Source of the DNA: Hyphomicrobiales bacterium
Lineage (GTDB): Bacteria > Pseudomonadota > Alphaproteobacteria > Rhizobiales > Xanthobacteraceae
Length of the DNA stretch: 64,000 nucleotides
Assembly (NCBI GenBank): GCA_021732215.1
Contig: JAKFVL010000021.1
Span: 77,001-141,000 of the forward strand
Direction of reading: 5' to 3'
The notes beneath the pieces are model-generated. The model was given only the letters and a program-made list of their open reading frames with translations, did no database searches and was not told the origin of the DNA. Made by a program: the position numbers and the translations under genes. Positions 1 to 9,720 of the stretch are shown one piece after another. The stretch's first letter is position 1, and the number at the start of each line of letters is the position of its first letter.

Positions 1-809
1 TCCATCGCGTAGTGGATACCGTCGAGATCGCGGCCCGGGATCGGCAGGTCGCGCGGCGCTTCCGCGCCGCCGGTGAGCGCGATCGCGTCGTACTCTTTCA
101 ACAGTTGTTGCGGATCGACCGAGCCCTTCGCACCGACATGGGCGTTGTAGTGGAAGGTGACGCCTTCGGCCTCCATCTGCGCGATGCGGCGGTCGATGAT
201 GTCCTTTTCCATCTTGAAGTCGGGAATGCCGTAACGAAGCAGTCCGCCGGCCTTGGCGAATTTCTCGTAGACGTGCACGTCGTGGCCGGCGCGAGCGAGC
301 TGCTGTGCGCAAGCGAGGCCTGCGGGGCCGGAGCCGATCACGGCGACCTTCTTGCCGGTCTTCTCGGCGGCAATTTCAGGCTTCAGCCAGCCTGAGTCCC
401 AGGCCTTGTCGACAATGGCGCACTCGATGGTTTTGATCGTGACGGGGTTGTCGTCGATGTTGAGCGTGCACGACGCTTCGCAGGGCGCGGGGCAGATGCG
501 GCCGGTAAATTCGGGGAAGTTGTTGGTCGAATGCAGGTTGCGCGACGCCTCTTCCCAGTTGCCGCTGTAGACGAGGTCGTTCCAGTCCGGGATCTGGTTG
601 TTGACCGGACAGCCGCTGGTGCCCGGCGCGAGCGAGCCGGTGCCGTGGCAATACGGAATGCCGCAATTCATGCAGCGCGCGGCTTGATCGCGGAGGTCTT
701 TCTCGTTCAGCGGGACGACAAATTCCCTGTAGTCCTTGATGCGCTCGGCCACCGGCGCATAGACGCGGTCGTTGCGTTCGATTTCGAGAAAGCCAGTAAT
801 CTTACCCAT
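1..809 (-). CDS. gltD: glutamate synthase small subunit, partial (C-terminus beyond left edge)
   Basis: Beta subunit of NADPH-dependent glutamate synthase; it passes electrons from NADPH through FAD and iron-sulfur clusters to the large subunit, which makes glutamate from glutamine and 2-oxoglutarate. The visible 269 codons start [19 protein letters not shown]. An N-terminal cysteine-rich cluster domain follows ([10 protein letters not shown], then CPAPCEASC, about residues 46-120), then a Rossmann [17 protein letters not shown] nucleotide-binding motif near residue 158 and a [13 protein letters not shown] segment typical of the GltD/DPD family. The ATG at 807-809 is 58 bases downstream of the previous gene of the operon. 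The rest of the FAD/NADPH region lies outside the window. Family identity is secure. Confidence 0.96.
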   Translation of the reverse strand, partial: MGKITGFLEIERNDRVYAPVAERIKDYREFVVPLNEKDLRDQAARCMNCGIPYCHGTGSLAPGTSGCPVNNQIPDWNDLVYSGNWEEASRNLHSTNNFPEFTGRICPAPCEASCTLNIDDNPVTIKTIECAIVDKAWDSGWLKPEIAAEKTGKKVAVIGSGPAGLACAQQLARAGHDVHVYEKFAKAGGLLRYGIPDFKMEKDIIDRRIAQMEAEGVTFHYNAHVGAKGSVDPQQLLKEYDAIALTGGAEAPRDLPIPGRDLDGIHYAM

Positions 810-867
810 AAACCCGTCTCTTCAACTCAACATCCGGCCGCTCATGCGGATTGGAATGGTTCTCATA

Positions 868-1470
868 TCACGCTGCGCGGGTGATCTCTCGCAAAAAACC
901 GCCTTCGCGGCCCGGACCGTGGCTTTGCTCGCTGGATTGTTGGCCAGGAGTGGCAGGGCGGCCGCACCGGCCGATGAAGTCCTCGGCCTCGCGCGCCGTC
1001 GCATCGATGCCGAGCGAGACGCCACGGCCAATGGCCGTGACCTGAACATCGCTTGCACGGGTCAAGCCGCTGGCGATCTGCTTCAATTGGCCGGCGTTCA
1101 GCGGCGGTGTCGCAACCGTCTCGACGAAGCCGTTGGCAACGACTGTGCCCTGCGCGTCCACGCTCGCGATGGTGTCACTGCCGGAGCGGAAAGCGACGGT
1201 TGCGGGCGCCGTCTCGCCGATCTTGAGGAATGCTTTTTCGGCGAGCTTGGCCTTCAGCACCAGCTTCGCCTCATTACCTTTGGAGCATACCAGCGCCAGC
1301 GAACGCCGCTCGCGCATGAAACCACCGCTCGCCAGCCTCAGCACGCGATCAGATGAATCGGTGCTGACGGAGCTTTCTGCCACCTGCGACCGGAAAAACA
1401 GATCGCTGCCGATCAGATAGGCGGGGATCACAGCCACCATCGCCGCTACCAGAACCTTTCCCGTATTCAC
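868..1470 (-). CDS. small membrane-anchored protein between gltB and gltD, unknown function
   Basis: A 200-residue protein with a GTG start whose GTGA overlaps the gltB stop, so it is almost certainly translationally coupled to gltB. The N-terminus ([21 protein letters not shown]) is a signal anchor or signal peptide. The remainder has no motif I recognise; it contains two cysteines and a periplasm-like mix of beta-prone segments. It lies in one operon between the two glutamate synthase subunits. An open frame continues upstream inside gltB, but that part is a shadow and the overlap GTG is the sensible start. I cannot assign a function; the position suggests only co-expression with nitrogen assimilation. 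Confidence 0.85.
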   Translation of the reverse strand: MNTGKVLVAAMVAVIPAYLIGSDLFFRSQVAESSVSTDSSDRVLRLASGGFMRERRSLALVCSKGNEAKLVLKAKLAEKAFLKIGETAPATVAFRSGSDTIASVDAQGTVVANGFVETVATPPLNAGQLKQIASGLTRASDVQVTAIGRGVSLGIDATAREAEDFIGRCGRPATPGQQSSEQSHGPGREGGFLREITRAA

Positions 1471-4400
1471 GCGCCGATCGCAATTTTGGGTTCTTCGGAC
1501 GCACGCGCCTTCATTTCCTTCAGCGCGCGGCGATACTCGACGGGCATGATTTTGCGGAACTTCGGCAGCCAGGTCTTCCAGTCGGCCAGGATCGCCGCCG
1601 CCCGCGCCGAGCCGGCGTATTTGGCGTGGCGCGAGATCAGCACGTGCAGCCGCTCGATGTCGGCTTCCAGCAGGTTGGCCATCACATCGACGCGGCCATG
1701 GGCCTCCAGATCGCCCGAGTGGTGATAGGTGTTGGCGTTGATCATTTCCTCCGACAACAGCGGTTCGAGTTCGACCATCGCCATGTTGCAGAGCTTGTCG
1801 AACTGGCCGTCCTCGTCGAGCACGTAGGCGATGCCGCCCGACATGCCGGCGGCGAAGTTGCGGCCGGTCTTGCCGAGTACGACGACGATGCCGCCAGTCA
1901 TGTATTCGCAGCAGTGATCGCCCGCGCCTTCGACGACGGCGACCGCGCCTGAGTTGCGCACGGCGAAACGCTCGCCGGCGACGCCACGGAAGTAGCACTC
2001 GCCCTCGATCGCGCCGTACATCACAGTGTTGCCGACGATGATCGACTGCTCCGGCACGATGCCGGAATTGCGATGCGGCTTGACCACGATGCGGCCGCCC
2101 GACAGGCCCTTGCCGACGTAGTCGTTGCCTTCGCCCTCGAGTTCGAAGGTGACGCCGCGCGCCAGCCACGCACCGAATGCTTGCCCTGCAGTGCCCTTCA
2201 GCTTCACATGAATGGTGTCATGCGGCAGCCCCGCGTGGCCGTAACGCTTGGCCACCGCGCCGGACAGCATCGCGCCGGCGCTGCGATCGGTATTGTTGAT
2301 CTCGGCGTCGAACTTCACCGGCGCGCCGCGATCGAGCGCTGCCTGCGCCTGCGCGATCAGCTTGCGATCGAGCACGGCCTCGAGGTGATGGTTCTGCGCC
2401 TCGGTGTGATGAATCTTCACGCCGGGCGCGGCCTTCTGCTTGTGGAACAGCTTCGAGAAGTCGAGGCCCTTGGCCTTCCAGTGCGCCACCAGCGCGTTCT
2501 GGTCGAGCATCTGGGTCTGGCCGATCATCTCGTCGAAGTTGCGATAGCCGAGCGACGCCATGATCTCGCGGACTTCCTCGGCGACAAAGAAGAAGTAGTT
2601 GATGACGTGTTCGGGCTGGCCGGTGAAGCGCTTGCGCAGTACCGGGTCCTGCGTCGCGACGCCGACCGGGCAGGTGTTGAGATGGCACTTGCGCATCATG
2701 ATGCAGCCCGCGGCGATCAGCGGCGCGGTGGCGAAACCGAATTCATCCGCGCCGAGCAGCGCACCGATCACCACGTCGCGTCCGGTGCGGAAGCCGCCAT
2801 CGACCTGCACCACGATGCGGCTGCGCAGCCGTTCGCGCACCAGCGTCTGGTGCGTTTCGGCGAGGCCGATTTCCCAGGGAGATCCTGCGTGCTTGATCGA
2901 GGTAAGGGGGCTTGCACCCGTGCCGCCCTCGAAGCCGGCGATTGTGACGTGATCCGCGCGCGCCTTGGCGACGCCGGCGGCAACCGTGCCGACGCCGATT
3001 TCGGAGACGAGCTTGACCGAGACCAGACCGTCCGGATTGACGTTCTTCAGGTCATAGATGAGCTGCGCGAGATCTTCGATCGAATAAATGTCGTGGTGCG
3101 GCGGCGGCGAGATGAGACCGACGCCCGGCGTCGAGTGGCGCACCTTGGCGATGGTCGCGTCGACCTTGTGGCCGGGCAACTGGCCGCCTTCGCCGGGCTT
3201 GGCGCCCTGTGCCATCTTTATCTGCATCATGTCGGAGTTGACGAGATACTCCGTGGTGACGCCGAAGCGGCCCGAGGCGACCTGCTTGATCGCCGAGCGC
3301 ATCGAGTCGCCGTTCGGCATCGGCTTGAAGCGGTCGGATTCCTCGCCGCCTTCGCCGGTGTTGGAGCGGCCGCCAATGCGATTCATCGCGATCGCGAGCG
3401 TGGTGTGCGCCTCGCGTGAAATCGAGCCAAACGACATCGCGCCGGTGGCGAAGCGCTTGACGATGTTCTTCGCAGGCTCGACCTGTTCGAGCGGAACCGG
3501 CTTGCGCTTCTCGTCCTCGGCGGTCTTGAGCTTGAACAGCCCGCGCAATGTCAGCAGCCGTTCGGATTGCTCGTTCAGAATCTTCGCAAACGTCTTGTAG
3601 CGATCAAGCGAGTTGCCGCGCGCGGCATGCTGCAGCAGCGACACCGACTCCGCCGTCCAGGCGTGATCCTCGCCGCGGGTGCGGTAGGCGTATTCGCCGC
3701 CGACATCGAGCGCGGTCTTGTAGACCGGCGAGTCGCCGAACGCATCGGCATGACGGCGCGCGGTTTCTTCGGCGATCTCGGCAAGGCCGACGCCTTCGAT
3801 CTGGGTGTGGGTGCCGGCGAAATACTTGGCAACGAAATCGGCCTTGAGGCCGACCGCGTCGAAAATCTGAGCGCCGCAATAGGACTGATAGGTCGAGATG
3901 CCCATCTTCGACATGACCTTGAGCAGGCCCTTGCCGATCGACTTGATGTAGCGCTTGACGATTTCCTTGTCTTCGAGCTTGACCGGCAGGCGGTCCTTCA
4001 TCGCGACAATGGTCTCGAAGGCGAGATACGGGTTGATCGCTTCCGCACCATAACCGGCGAGGCAAGCGAAGTGATGGATTTCACGCGGCTCGCCGGACTC
4101 GACGACAAGCCCGACCGAGGTGCGCAGGCCGTTGCGGATCAGATGATGATGCACGGCGGCGCAGGCCAGCAGCGCGGGGATTGGAATGCGGTCCGAACCG
4201 GCCATGCGGTCCGACAGAATGATGATGTTCACGCCGTCGCGCACGGCGGCTTCGGCGCGCGCGCAAAGCTCGTCGAGCACCTGCTCCATTCCGGCGGCGC
4301 CGAAGCCCGCGTGGAACGTGGTGTCGAGCGTGCGCGATTTGAAATGGGATTCGGCGATTTCCGAGATCGAGCGGATTTTCTCCAGGTCCGCGTCGGTCAG

Positions 4401-6224
4401 GATCGGCTGGCGCACCTCGAGGCGCTTGGTCTTCGACATGCCCTCGATGTCGAACAGATTCGGCCGCGGTCCGATGATCGAGACGAGGCTCATCACCAGC
4501 TCTTCGCGGATCGGGTCGATCGGCGGGTTCGTCACCTGCGCGAAGTTCTGCTTGAAATACGTATAGAGCAGCTTCGGCTTGTCCGAGAGCGCCGACAGCG
4601 GCGTGTCTGTGCCCATCGAGCCGGTGGCTTCCTCGCCGGTCGAAGCCATCGGCGTAATCAGGATGCTGATGTCTTCCTGCGTGTAGCCGAACGCCTGCTG
4701 GCGATCGAGCAGCGGCAGGTTGGAGCGCGCACCCTTCGACGGTGCGTCCTGCAATTCCTCGAGTACGATCTGCGTGCCGTCGAGCCACTGCTTGTAGGGA
4801 TGGCTCTTGGCAAGGTTCGCCTTGATCTCGTCGTCGGGAATGAGGCGTCCCTGTTCGAGATCGACCAGCAGCATCTTGCCAGGCTGCAACCGCCACTTGG
4901 TGACGATCTGCTCTTCCGGAATTTTCAGCACGCCCATTTCGGACGCCATCAGGATGCGGTCGTCCCTGGTGACGAGATAGCGGGCCGGGCGAAGGCCATT
5001 GCGGTCGAGCGTCGCGCCGATCTGGCGGCCGTCGGTGAACGCGATCGCTGCCGGGCCGTCCCACGGCTCCATCAGCGCTGCGTGATACTCATAGAACGCA
5101 CGGCGTTCTTCATCCATCAGCGGGTTGCCGGCCCATGCTTCGGGAATCATCATCATCACCGCGTGCGACAGCGAATAGCCGCCCTGCACCAGAAATTCGA
5201 GACCGTTGTCGAAGCAGGCGGTGTCGGACTGGCCCTCATAGGAGATCGGCCACAGGCGGCTGATGTCCTTGCCGAACAGCTCGGACTGCACCGATGCCTG
5301 CCGCGCCGCCATCCAGTTGACGTTGCCACGCAGCGTGTTGATCTCGCCGTTGTGCGCGACCATGCGATAGGGATGCGACAGCGACCAGGTCGGGAACGTG
5401 TTGGTCGAGAAGCGCTGATGCACCAGCGCCAGCGCCGACTCGAAATCCGGTTCGCTCAGATCAGGATAATACTTGCCGAGCTGATCGGCGAGAAACATGC
5501 CCTTGTAGACCATGGTCCGGCACGACAGCGAGCAGGGATAGTAGCCCGACAGACCGCGATCGCGGCGCTGATAGATCGCATTCGAGATCGACTTGCGCAG
5601 GATGTAAAGCCGGCGCTCGAATTCGTCCTCGCTCATCACGGCGCTGTTGCGGCCGATGAACATCTGCATGTGGAAAGGTTCGGTCGGCTTTACGGTCTCG
5701 CCGAGCGATGAGTTGTCGCTTGGCACCTCGCGCCAGCCAAGCAGTTTCAGGCTCTCGGCCTTCACCTGATCGGCGATGATGCTCTTGATCACCTTCCGCC
5801 AGGACACGTCGCGCGGCATGAACAGCGAGCCGACCGCGTATTCGCCGGGCTTCGGCAGCGCGAAGCCGAGTTCCTTCGCCTTGCGCGAGAGGAAAGCGTG
5901 CGGAATCTGGACAAGGATGCCGGCGCCGTCGCCGGCGCGCGGATCAGCGCCGACAGCGCCGCGATGTTCGAGATTGCAGAGAATCGACAGCGCGTCGGTG
6001 ACGATCTGATGGGACTTCTTGCCCTTGATGTTGGCGATGAAGCCGACGCCGCAGGAATCCTTTTCGCGCGCGAGGTCGTAGAGACCTTCGGCTGGCGGAC
6101 GCCAGGTGTGCTCGCGCTGGGCCTGTGCAAGTTCAGCAGATGTCAGTGCAATGGCTTTGCCGGCCGGGTCTGCCGCCAACGCTTGCGTCACGATCTCGTC
6201 GCGCCCGAACTTTGACCCGCCCAT
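1467..6224 (-). CDS. gltB: glutamate synthase large subunit (NADPH)
   Basis: Alpha subunit of glutamate synthase, 1585 residues, the usual length. An N-terminal propeptide of 57 residues precedes CGVGF, whose Cys58 becomes the N-terminal nucleophile of the class II glutaminase domain after cleavage. This is followed by the central domain, the FMN-binding synthase barrel ([22 protein letters not shown]) and a 3Fe-4S motif of the form C-x5-C-x4-C ([12 protein letters not shown]). The C-terminal beta-helix ends in a glycine-rich GGxxxG series ([21 protein letters not shown]). It catalyses glutamine hydrolysis and ammonia transfer to 2-oxoglutarate. It is the first gene of the gltB-orf-gltD operon. 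The start chosen ([11 protein letters not shown]) fits a propeptide of plausible length, but a later start cannot be excluded. Confidence 0.98.
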   Translation of the reverse strand: MGGSKFGRDEIVTQALAADPAGKAIALTSAELAQAQREHTWRPPAEGLYDLAREKDSCGVGFIANIKGKKSHQIVTDALSILCNLEHRGAVGADPRAGDGAGILVQIPHAFLSRKAKELGFALPKPGEYAVGSLFMPRDVSWRKVIKSIIADQVKAESLKLLGWREVPSDNSSLGETVKPTEPFHMQMFIGRNSAVMSEDEFERRLYILRKSISNAIYQRRDRGLSGYYPCSLSCRTMVYKGMFLADQLGKYYPDLSEPDFESALALVHQRFSTNTFPTWSLSHPYRMVAHNGEINTLRGNVNWMAARQASVQSELFGKDISRLWPISYEGQSDTACFDNGLEFLVQGGYSLSHAVMMMIPEAWAGNPLMDEERRAFYEYHAALMEPWDGPAAIAFTDGRQIGATLDRNGLRPARYLVTRDDRILMASEMGVLKIPEEQIVTKWRLQPGKMLLVDLEQGRLIPDDEIKANLAKSHPYKQWLDGTQIVLEELQDAPSKGARSNLPLLDRQQAFGYTQEDISILITPMASTGEEATGSMGTDTPLSALSDKPKLLYTYFKQNFAQVTNPPIDPIREELVMSLVSIIGPRPNLFDIEGMSKTKRLEVRQPILTDADLEKIRSISEIAESHFKSRTLDTTFHAGFGAAGMEQVLDELCARAEAAVRDGVNIIILSDRMAGSDRIPIPALLACAAVHHHLIRNGLRTSVGLVVESGEPREIHHFACLAGYGAEAINPYLAFETIVAMKDRLPVKLEDKEIVKRYIKSIGKGLLKVMSKMGISTYQSYCGAQIFDAVGLKADFVAKYFAGTHTQIEGVGLAEIAEETARRHADAFGDSPVYKTALDVGGEYAYRTRGEDHAWTAESVSLLQHAARGNSLDRYKTFAKILNEQSERLLTLRGLFKLKTAEDEKRKPVPLEQVEPAKNIVKRFATGAMSFGSISREAHTTLAIAMNRIGGRSNTGEGGEESDRFKPMPNGDSMRSAIKQVASGRFGVTTEYLVNSDMMQIKMAQGAKPGEGGQLPGHKVDATIAKVRHSTPGVGLISPPPHHDIYSIEDLAQLIYDLKNVNPDGLVSVKLVSEIGVGTVAAGVAKARADHVTIAGFEGGTGASPLTSIKHAGSPWEIGLAETHQTLVRERLRSRIVVQVDGGFRTGRDVVIGALLGADEFGFATAPLIAAGCIMMRKCHLNTCPVGVATQDPVLRKRFTGQPEHVINYFFFVAEEVREIMASLGYRNFDEMIGQTQMLDQNALVAHWKAKGLDFSKLFHKQKAAPGVKIHHTEAQNHHLEAVLDRKLIAQAQAALDRGAPVKFDAEINNTDRSAGAMLSGAVAKRYGHAGLPHDTIHVKLKGTAGQAFGAWLARGVTFELEGEGNDYVGKGLSGGRIVVKPHRNSGIVPEQSIIVGNTVMYGAIEGECYFRGVAGERFAVRNSGAVAVVEGAGDHCCEYMTGGIVVVLGKTGRNFAAGMSGGIAYVLDEDGQFDKLCNMAMVELEPLLSEEMINANTYHHSGDLEAHGRVDVMANLLEADIERLHVLISRHAKYAGSARAAAILADWKTWLPKFRKIMPVEYRRALKEMKARASEEPKIAIGA

Positions 6225-6754
6225 AACGACCCCTTCAACACCTTCGCGACATGATCGCGTTGCCCGATCACGCCCGCCGAGGACCTGCTTTCTCGCTCAC
6301 GACCGGCCCGGAAACCGGATCCAGTTCTTCGGCGCACCTTGGGCGTTCGCGGCACCCCGTTGACCTTGGGGCCACCACTCGCGCCCGGCGAGCCATTTTT
6401 GAAATCAGTCTGGCGTGGACTTCACTTGTCCGAGTGAAAAACCCGCCGGATATCGTCAGCGTCGCAAATCGAGATAATCGATGCAATCGCTGTGCCGGGT
6501 TACCCCGCCCAAATTGGACAGTAATACTGTCCTAACGGCCGACAATGTCAAATTTTTATCTATCACACAAGCGGATGTGAGTCCCGGCAGCGGGCTCGCG
6601 GATACCGCCACGGTTGCCTCGATTTGGCCGCCTCGATTTGGCCGCGACCGGCCGCGATCCAGCCCAAGCTCCGCCGGATTCCCCCCGGAGATTGCACCGT
6701 GCAAGGCCGCTTCCGAAGTCGGGGACGGCCGGGGATGTGACCGGGAGCAGAACG
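6225..6754. other. intergenic region upstream of gltB and of an exported-protein gene
   Basis: A stretch of 530 bases between divergently read genes. Open frames here are short, lack ribosome binding sites and have no recognisable product. It must hold the gltB promoter on the minus strand and that of the rightward gene, but I could not point to a convincing -35/-10 pair or a nitrogen-regulator site. The left half is GC-rich; around 6400-6560 the composition is more AT-rich, which is where promoters would be expected. Confidence 0.5.
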
Positions 6755-7447
6755 ATGATCAAGGGGTGGACAAATTCGGGATCAACGAGCCCGGCGCGGA
6801 CGGCGTTCCGGCTGATGGCGCCGCTGGCGATTTTGCTCGCGTCGCCGGCTCTGGCGCAATCGCCGCCGCCGGGCGCTGTGCCGCCCCCTGCCGGGCCTTA
6901 CGCCGCGGTGCCGGTCGATGTCATCGATCCGCTGTGGGTTCCGCCGCGCGCGGTGATGCGGATGCTGCGCTCCGCCGGATATGAAATTCTGAGCCGACCG
7001 CGCGTCCGCGGCGTGCTGTATTCGATCGCGGTGGTCACACCGGACGGCGAGGACGGCCGCGTCTTCATGGATGCGCGTGACGGCCGTCTTGTGCGCTTCG
7101 TGCCAGGATTTGCCCTGAGTAGCCGGACCGAACAGGACGTGGAGTTCACCTACAATCCTCCCGGTCCGCCGCCTCCGCTGCCGGGTGCGGCTCCGCGCAA
7201 GCCGCCGTCCACGCCCCAGACCGCGAGCCGGGCGCCCTCAACGACAGGCGTGGCGCCGAATTCCGCCAGACCGCAGTCCGCTCCGAAAGTGCAGCCTGGT
7301 CCAAAGCCCGCCGAGACGACAGCATCGCCTCCGCCGCAGACACAGGCGATCGCCACAAGGCCTGCCGAGGCCAAGCCCGCTGAGGCAAAGCCCCCCGTGG
7401 TGCTTCAGCCGACTCGCGAATTGCCGGCTGTGCTGGGGCTGGAGTAG
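6755..7447 (+). CDS. exported proline/alanine-rich protein of unknown function
   Basis: A 230-residue protein starting at ATG 6755 after GGGAGCAG. An N-terminal signal peptide (hydrophobic LMAPLAILLASPALA, likely cleaved after ALAQS) leads to a periplasmic protein. Residues about 45-130 form a compact region (VDPLWVPP-like start, EILSRPRVRGVLYSIAV, DGRLVRFVPGF) that resembles PepSY-like peptides binding a single strand, but this is only an impression. The C-terminal 100 residues are low-complexity Pro/Ala/Lys with a repeated AEAKPAEAKP. Upstream codons in the same frame are discarded because the signal peptide and ribosome binding site fix the start. It stands alone, divergent from gltB. Function unknown. 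Confidence 0.8.
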   Translation: MIKGWTNSGSTSPARTAFRLMAPLAILLASPALAQSPPPGAVPPPAGPYAAVPVDVIDPLWVPPRAVMRMLRSAGYEILSRPRVRGVLYSIAVVTPDGEDGRVFMDARDGRLVRFVPGFALSSRTEQDVEFTYNPPGPPPPLPGAAPRKPPSTPQTASRAPSTTGVAPNSARPQSAPKVQPGPKPAETTASPPPQTQAIATRPAEAKPAEAKPPVVLQPTRELPAVLGLE

Positions 7448-7479
7448 GGAAGTCTATTCTCGTGCAGTTATTGCAGGCC

Positions 7480-7857
7480 CTATCCCTCCCCCTTGCGGGG
7501 AGGGTGGCTCGCGTAGCGAGCCGGGTGGGGGTCTTGCAAGGCGTTAGTGATCGTCTCCATCACACCGTTGAAGCTGTGATCAATGTCCGAATTCCAGAAA
7601 CGTAAAACGTTGAAGCCGCTGCGTCGAAGGAATGCATCGCGATCGCGCTCTTGTTGATCGGCAAGGCCATGTTGCCCGCCGTCTGATTCGATCACTATTC
7701 TGTCCGCGAAAGAAATAAAGTCGACGATGTAGGGGCCAATCGGAGCCTGTCGTCGAAAGTGATAACCCTGCGCTTTCAGCGTCCGCAAGGCAGACCACAG
7801 TTTCACTTCTTGCTGCGTCATGCGTTTACGCAATGTCCGGGCAATTTCGTTTGCCAT
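7480..7857 (-). CDS. DUF559 domain protein, Vsr/PD-(D/E)xK-type endonuclease fold
   Basis: A 125-residue protein starting MANEIARTLRKRMTQQEVKLW. It has the DUF559 pattern: an N-terminal helix with T-x-x-E-x-x-LW, then YHFRRQAPIGPYIVDF, then VIESDGGQH, then DAFLRRSGFNVLRFWN. D and E/H residues in IVDF and ESDGGQH are in the places expected for a PD-(D/E)xK nuclease, as in very-short-patch repair endonucleases. DUF559 proteins are predicted nucleases; their biological role is not settled. The last 17 or so codons are supplied by a dispersed repeat, and an inverted copy of that repeat lies just upstream of the gene, so it looks like a small mobile or repeat-bounded cassette. Confidence 0.9.
   Translation of the reverse strand: MANEIARTLRKRMTQQEVKLWSALRTLKAQGYHFRRQAPIGPYIVDFISFADRIVIESDGGQHGLADQQERDRDAFLRRSGFNVLRFWNSDIDHSFNGVMETITNALQDPHPARYASHPPRKGEG
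7483..7530 (+). repeat. dispersed palindromic repeat, family A (copy 1)
   Basis: Structure: a CCCTCCCC/GGGGAGGG hairpin, then an inner hairpin GGCTCGCGTAGCGAGCC, then GGGTGGGG. A second copy in inverted orientation lies at 7865-7916, on the other side of the DUF559 gene. The repeat overlaps the 3' end of that gene and codes its last residues. Similar architecture is seen at 48112-48228. Confidence 0.85.
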
Positions 7858-7864
7858 TGCCGAT

Positions 7865-7916
7865 CACCCCACCCGGCTGACCTCCGGTCAGCCACCCTCC
7901 CCATCAAGGGGAGGGA
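7865..7916 (-). repeat. dispersed palindromic repeat, family A (copy 2, inverted)
   Basis: Read on the minus strand it matches copy 1 (TCCCTCCCC, GGGGAGGGTGGCT, CCGGGTGGGG) but with a different inner stem (GGCTGACCGGAGGTCAGCC). The stem is kept while its sequence differs, which points to selection or copying on structure. It sits directly upstream of the DUF559 start codon. Confidence 0.85.
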
Positions 7917-7993
7917 TGGCGCATCATCCAATAGCGACTTCTTGCCGAAATTCCGGGTTTGCTCTTTTCACTCGCGCCGGAATGACGATAGAG

Positions 7994-8027
7994 AAAACAA
8001 AAAGCGCTCCGGGGGCACCCGGAGCGC
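7994..8027 (-). terminator. rho-independent terminator of hsp20
   Basis: On the minus strand a 10-bp stem GCGCTCCGGG / CCCGGAGCGC with a 4-nt loop (8004-8027) is followed by TTTTTGTTTT. It lies about 35 bases after the hsp20 stop codon. Confidence 0.9.
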
Positions 8028-8062
8028 TTCGTCAAATCTGGAGGCAGTATCGCAATTGGCGA

Positions 8063-8536
8063 TTACGCCGCTGCAGCTTCAGCCTTGTTCTCGATCACGG
8101 TCTTCGCTGGCGAAGCCGAAATCGGAATCACACGCGGCTTCTTGGCTTCCGGGATCTCGCGGACGAGATCGACGTGGAGGAGGCCGTTCTCGAGCGATGC
8201 GTTCTTCACCTGCACATAGTCGGCAAGCTGGAACTGGCGCTCGAATGCGCGTGAGGCGATGCCGCGATAAAGCACCTCGGAGCCGTCCTTGCCGTTCTCG
8301 TTGGCGGATTTCTCACCCTTGATGCTGAGCGTGTTCTCTTTCGAGACGATCGAGATTTCGGCGGGGGAGAAGCCGGAGACGGCGACGGAAATCCGGTAAT
8401 CGTTCTCACCGGTGCGCTCGATGTTGTAGGGCGGGTAGCCGGACGACGTGTCGCCGGTGGTCTGGTCGAGCAGCGAAAACAGACGGTCGAAACCGACGGT
8501 GGAACGATAGAAGGGAGCAAGATCATAGGTACGCAT
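8063..8536 (-). CDS. small heat-shock protein, Hsp20/alpha-crystallin family
   Basis: ATP-independent chaperone that binds unfolding proteins in the cytoplasm. 157 residues, normal for bacterial small heat-shock proteins. It starts MRTYDLAPFYRSTVGFDRLF, a conserved class A N-terminus in rhizobia. The alpha-crystallin domain spans about residues 38-130 (YPPYNIERTGENDYRI, VAVSGFSPAEISI, with the late A-x-x-x-N-GLL motif as ENGLLHVDL), followed by a short tail with IPI, the I-x-I motif used in oligomer assembly. ATG at 8534-8536 follows GGAGGAC. Upstream are a sigma-32-like promoter and a ROSE-like thermometer; downstream a strong terminator. It is monocistronic. Confidence 0.96.
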   Translation of the reverse strand: MRTYDLAPFYRSTVGFDRLFSLLDQTTGDTSSGYPPYNIERTGENDYRISVAVSGFSPAEISIVSKENTLSIKGEKSANENGKDGSEVLYRGIASRAFERQFQLADYVQVKNASLENGLLHVDLVREIPEAKKPRVIPISASPAKTVIENKAEAAAA

Positions 8537-8664
8537 AGGTAGTCCTCCATTGAGCGACTGTTGAAAGTCCCGCCCGCCATCGGGCCGGGCTCTGGTTCTG
8601 TGCAGCCTGGATCGAGCATGATCCGATCGGAAAATCGGGACCATGCTCTGTAGCGGCCTGCACG
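8537..8664 (-). promoter_or_regulatory. ROSE-like RNA thermometer in the hsp20 leader
   Basis: ROSE elements fold over the ribosome binding site of rhizobial small heat-shock genes at low temperature. Next to the start codon the leader reads G-TCGCT-CAATGG-AGGA-C, so TC(G)CT can pair with the Shine-Dalgarno AGGA leaving an unpaired G, the hallmark of the ROSE 3' hairpin. A second hairpin further upstream (8614-8648) has a 7-bp GAGCATG/CATGCTC base. The leader length of about 125 nt fits the class. The 5' end is inferred from the promoter and the full fold was not computed. Confidence 0.7.
8614..8648. repeat. GAGCATG...CATGCTC palindromic element
   Basis: Imperfect palindrome with arms GAGCATG-ATCCGAT and ATCGGG-A-CATGCTC. 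It falls inside the hsp20 leader and would form the upstream hairpin of the thermometer. I recall similar GAGCATGATCC elements as common intergenic repeats in this bacterial order, but cannot verify that here. Confidence 0.55.
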
Positions 8665-8670
8665 AAACTG

Positions 8671-8698
8671 ATATGGGAGGGCATATCCGGGGTTCAAG
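8671..8698 (-). promoter_or_regulatory. sigma-32 (RpoH)-type promoter of hsp20
   Basis: On the minus strand CTTGAA (8693-8698) is followed after 16 bases by CCATAT (8671-8676), preceded by C-rich CCCTC. This matches the heat-shock consensus of CTTGAA and a C-rich CCATnT box. The start of transcription would be near 8664, giving a leader of about 125 nt. Confidence 0.75.
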
Positions 8699-8769
8699 AG
8701 GGGCGCGCCGGGATCGGGTCGTTTCCAAAAACCTCTTGTTTTATTGATCTTTTTGATTCGGCTGGCCTC

Positions 8770-9717
8770 ATGACACTCGTTTCCGTTCCCGCGAATCCGG
8801 TTCCCGACGATGTCGTGAGCGGCACTATCCGCACGCCCGACGGCGCCGACCTGCGGTTCGCCCGCTGGGCGCCGCCGGCCAAGCGAAAAGGCACAGTCTG
8901 CGTCTTCACCGGCCGCGGCGAATGCATCGAGAAATATTTCGAGACTGTGCGCGATCTGCGCGAGCGCGGCTTCGCGGTGGCGATGATCGACTGGCGCGGA
9001 CAGGGGCACTCGTCGCGCCGTCTGAAGGATTCGCGCAAAGGTTATGTGCGCGATTTTTCCGACTTCGAGATCGACGTCGAGACTTTCGTGCGGCAGGTGG
9101 TGCTGCCGGATTGCCCGCCGCCGTACTTCGCGCTGGCGCATTCGATGGGCGGCGCGGTGATGCTGCGCATCTCGCATGCGGGCAAGCGCTGGTTCGACCG
9201 CATCGTGCTGTCGGCACCGATGATCGATCTGCCCGGCCGCACCACATCGGCGCCGATCCGCACCGTGGTGCGCCTGCTGCGTTATGCCGGCATGGGCGGC
9301 AACTACGTGCCCGGCGGCAGCGATGCGCTGGTCGGTACCACCACCTTCGTCAACAATCCGCTGACCAGCGATCCGGTGCGCTACGCGCGCAATGCCGCGA
9401 TCTATGAGGAAGACCCAACGCTCGGGATTGCTTCGCCGACGGTCGCCTGGGCCGACGCTGCATTCAAAGCGATGCGCGCCTTCAAAGCGGTGGATTATCC
9501 GTCTCGCATCCGCCAGCCGATCCTGATGATCGCGGCGAGCAACGACACGGTGGTGTCGACCGGCGCGATCGAGGAATTCGCCTATCACATGCGAGCCGGC
9601 TCGCATCTGGTCATCGCCGGCTCGCGGCACGAAATCCTGCAGGAACAGGATCGCTATCGCGGACAATTCTGGGCAGCTTTCGATGCGTATGTGCCCGGCA
9701 CGCCGTTGTTTGGGTAA
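8770..9717 (+). CDS. alpha/beta hydrolase, lysophospholipase/monoacylglycerol lipase-like (PldB family)
   Basis: 315 residues. The catalytic serine lies in FALAHSMGGAV (about residue 126), the acid is probably in MIAASNDTVV near residue 260, and the histidine is in GSRHEILQE near residue 280. IDWRGQGHSSR is the signature of the lysophospholipase L2/monoglyceride lipase group. No signal peptide, so cytosolic or membrane-associated. The substrate is likely a lysolipid or monoacylglycerol but cannot be set from sequence. The ATG at 8770 has a weak ribosome binding site. A LysE-type exporter starts 3 bases after its stop, so the two are one transcription unit. Confidence 0.9.
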   Translation: MTLVSVPANPVPDDVVSGTIRTPDGADLRFARWAPPAKRKGTVCVFTGRGECIEKYFETVRDLRERGFAVAMIDWRGQGHSSRRLKDSRKGYVRDFSDFEIDVETFVRQVVLPDCPPPYFALAHSMGGAVMLRISHAGKRWFDRIVLSAPMIDLPGRTTSAPIRTVVRLLRYAGMGGNYVPGGSDALVGTTTFVNNPLTSDPVRYARNAAIYEEDPTLGIASPTVAWADAAFKAMRAFKAVDYPSRIRQPILMIAASNDTVVSTGAIEEFAYHMRAGSHLVIAGSRHEILQEQDRYRGQFWAAFDAYVPGTPLFG

Positions 9718-9720
9718 GCG

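Noticed and set aside
868-2169. Longer version of the gene between gltB and gltD (433 codons)
   Set aside because: The upstream 230 codons overlap gltB in another frame and are Arg-rich. The GTG that overlaps the gltB stop gives a clean signal-anchored protein.
3567-5711. Plus-strand open frame of 714 codons opposite gltB
   Set aside because: It lies fully inside gltB on the other strand, has His/Arg-rich shadow composition and no ribosome binding site. Long antisense frames are expected at this GC content.
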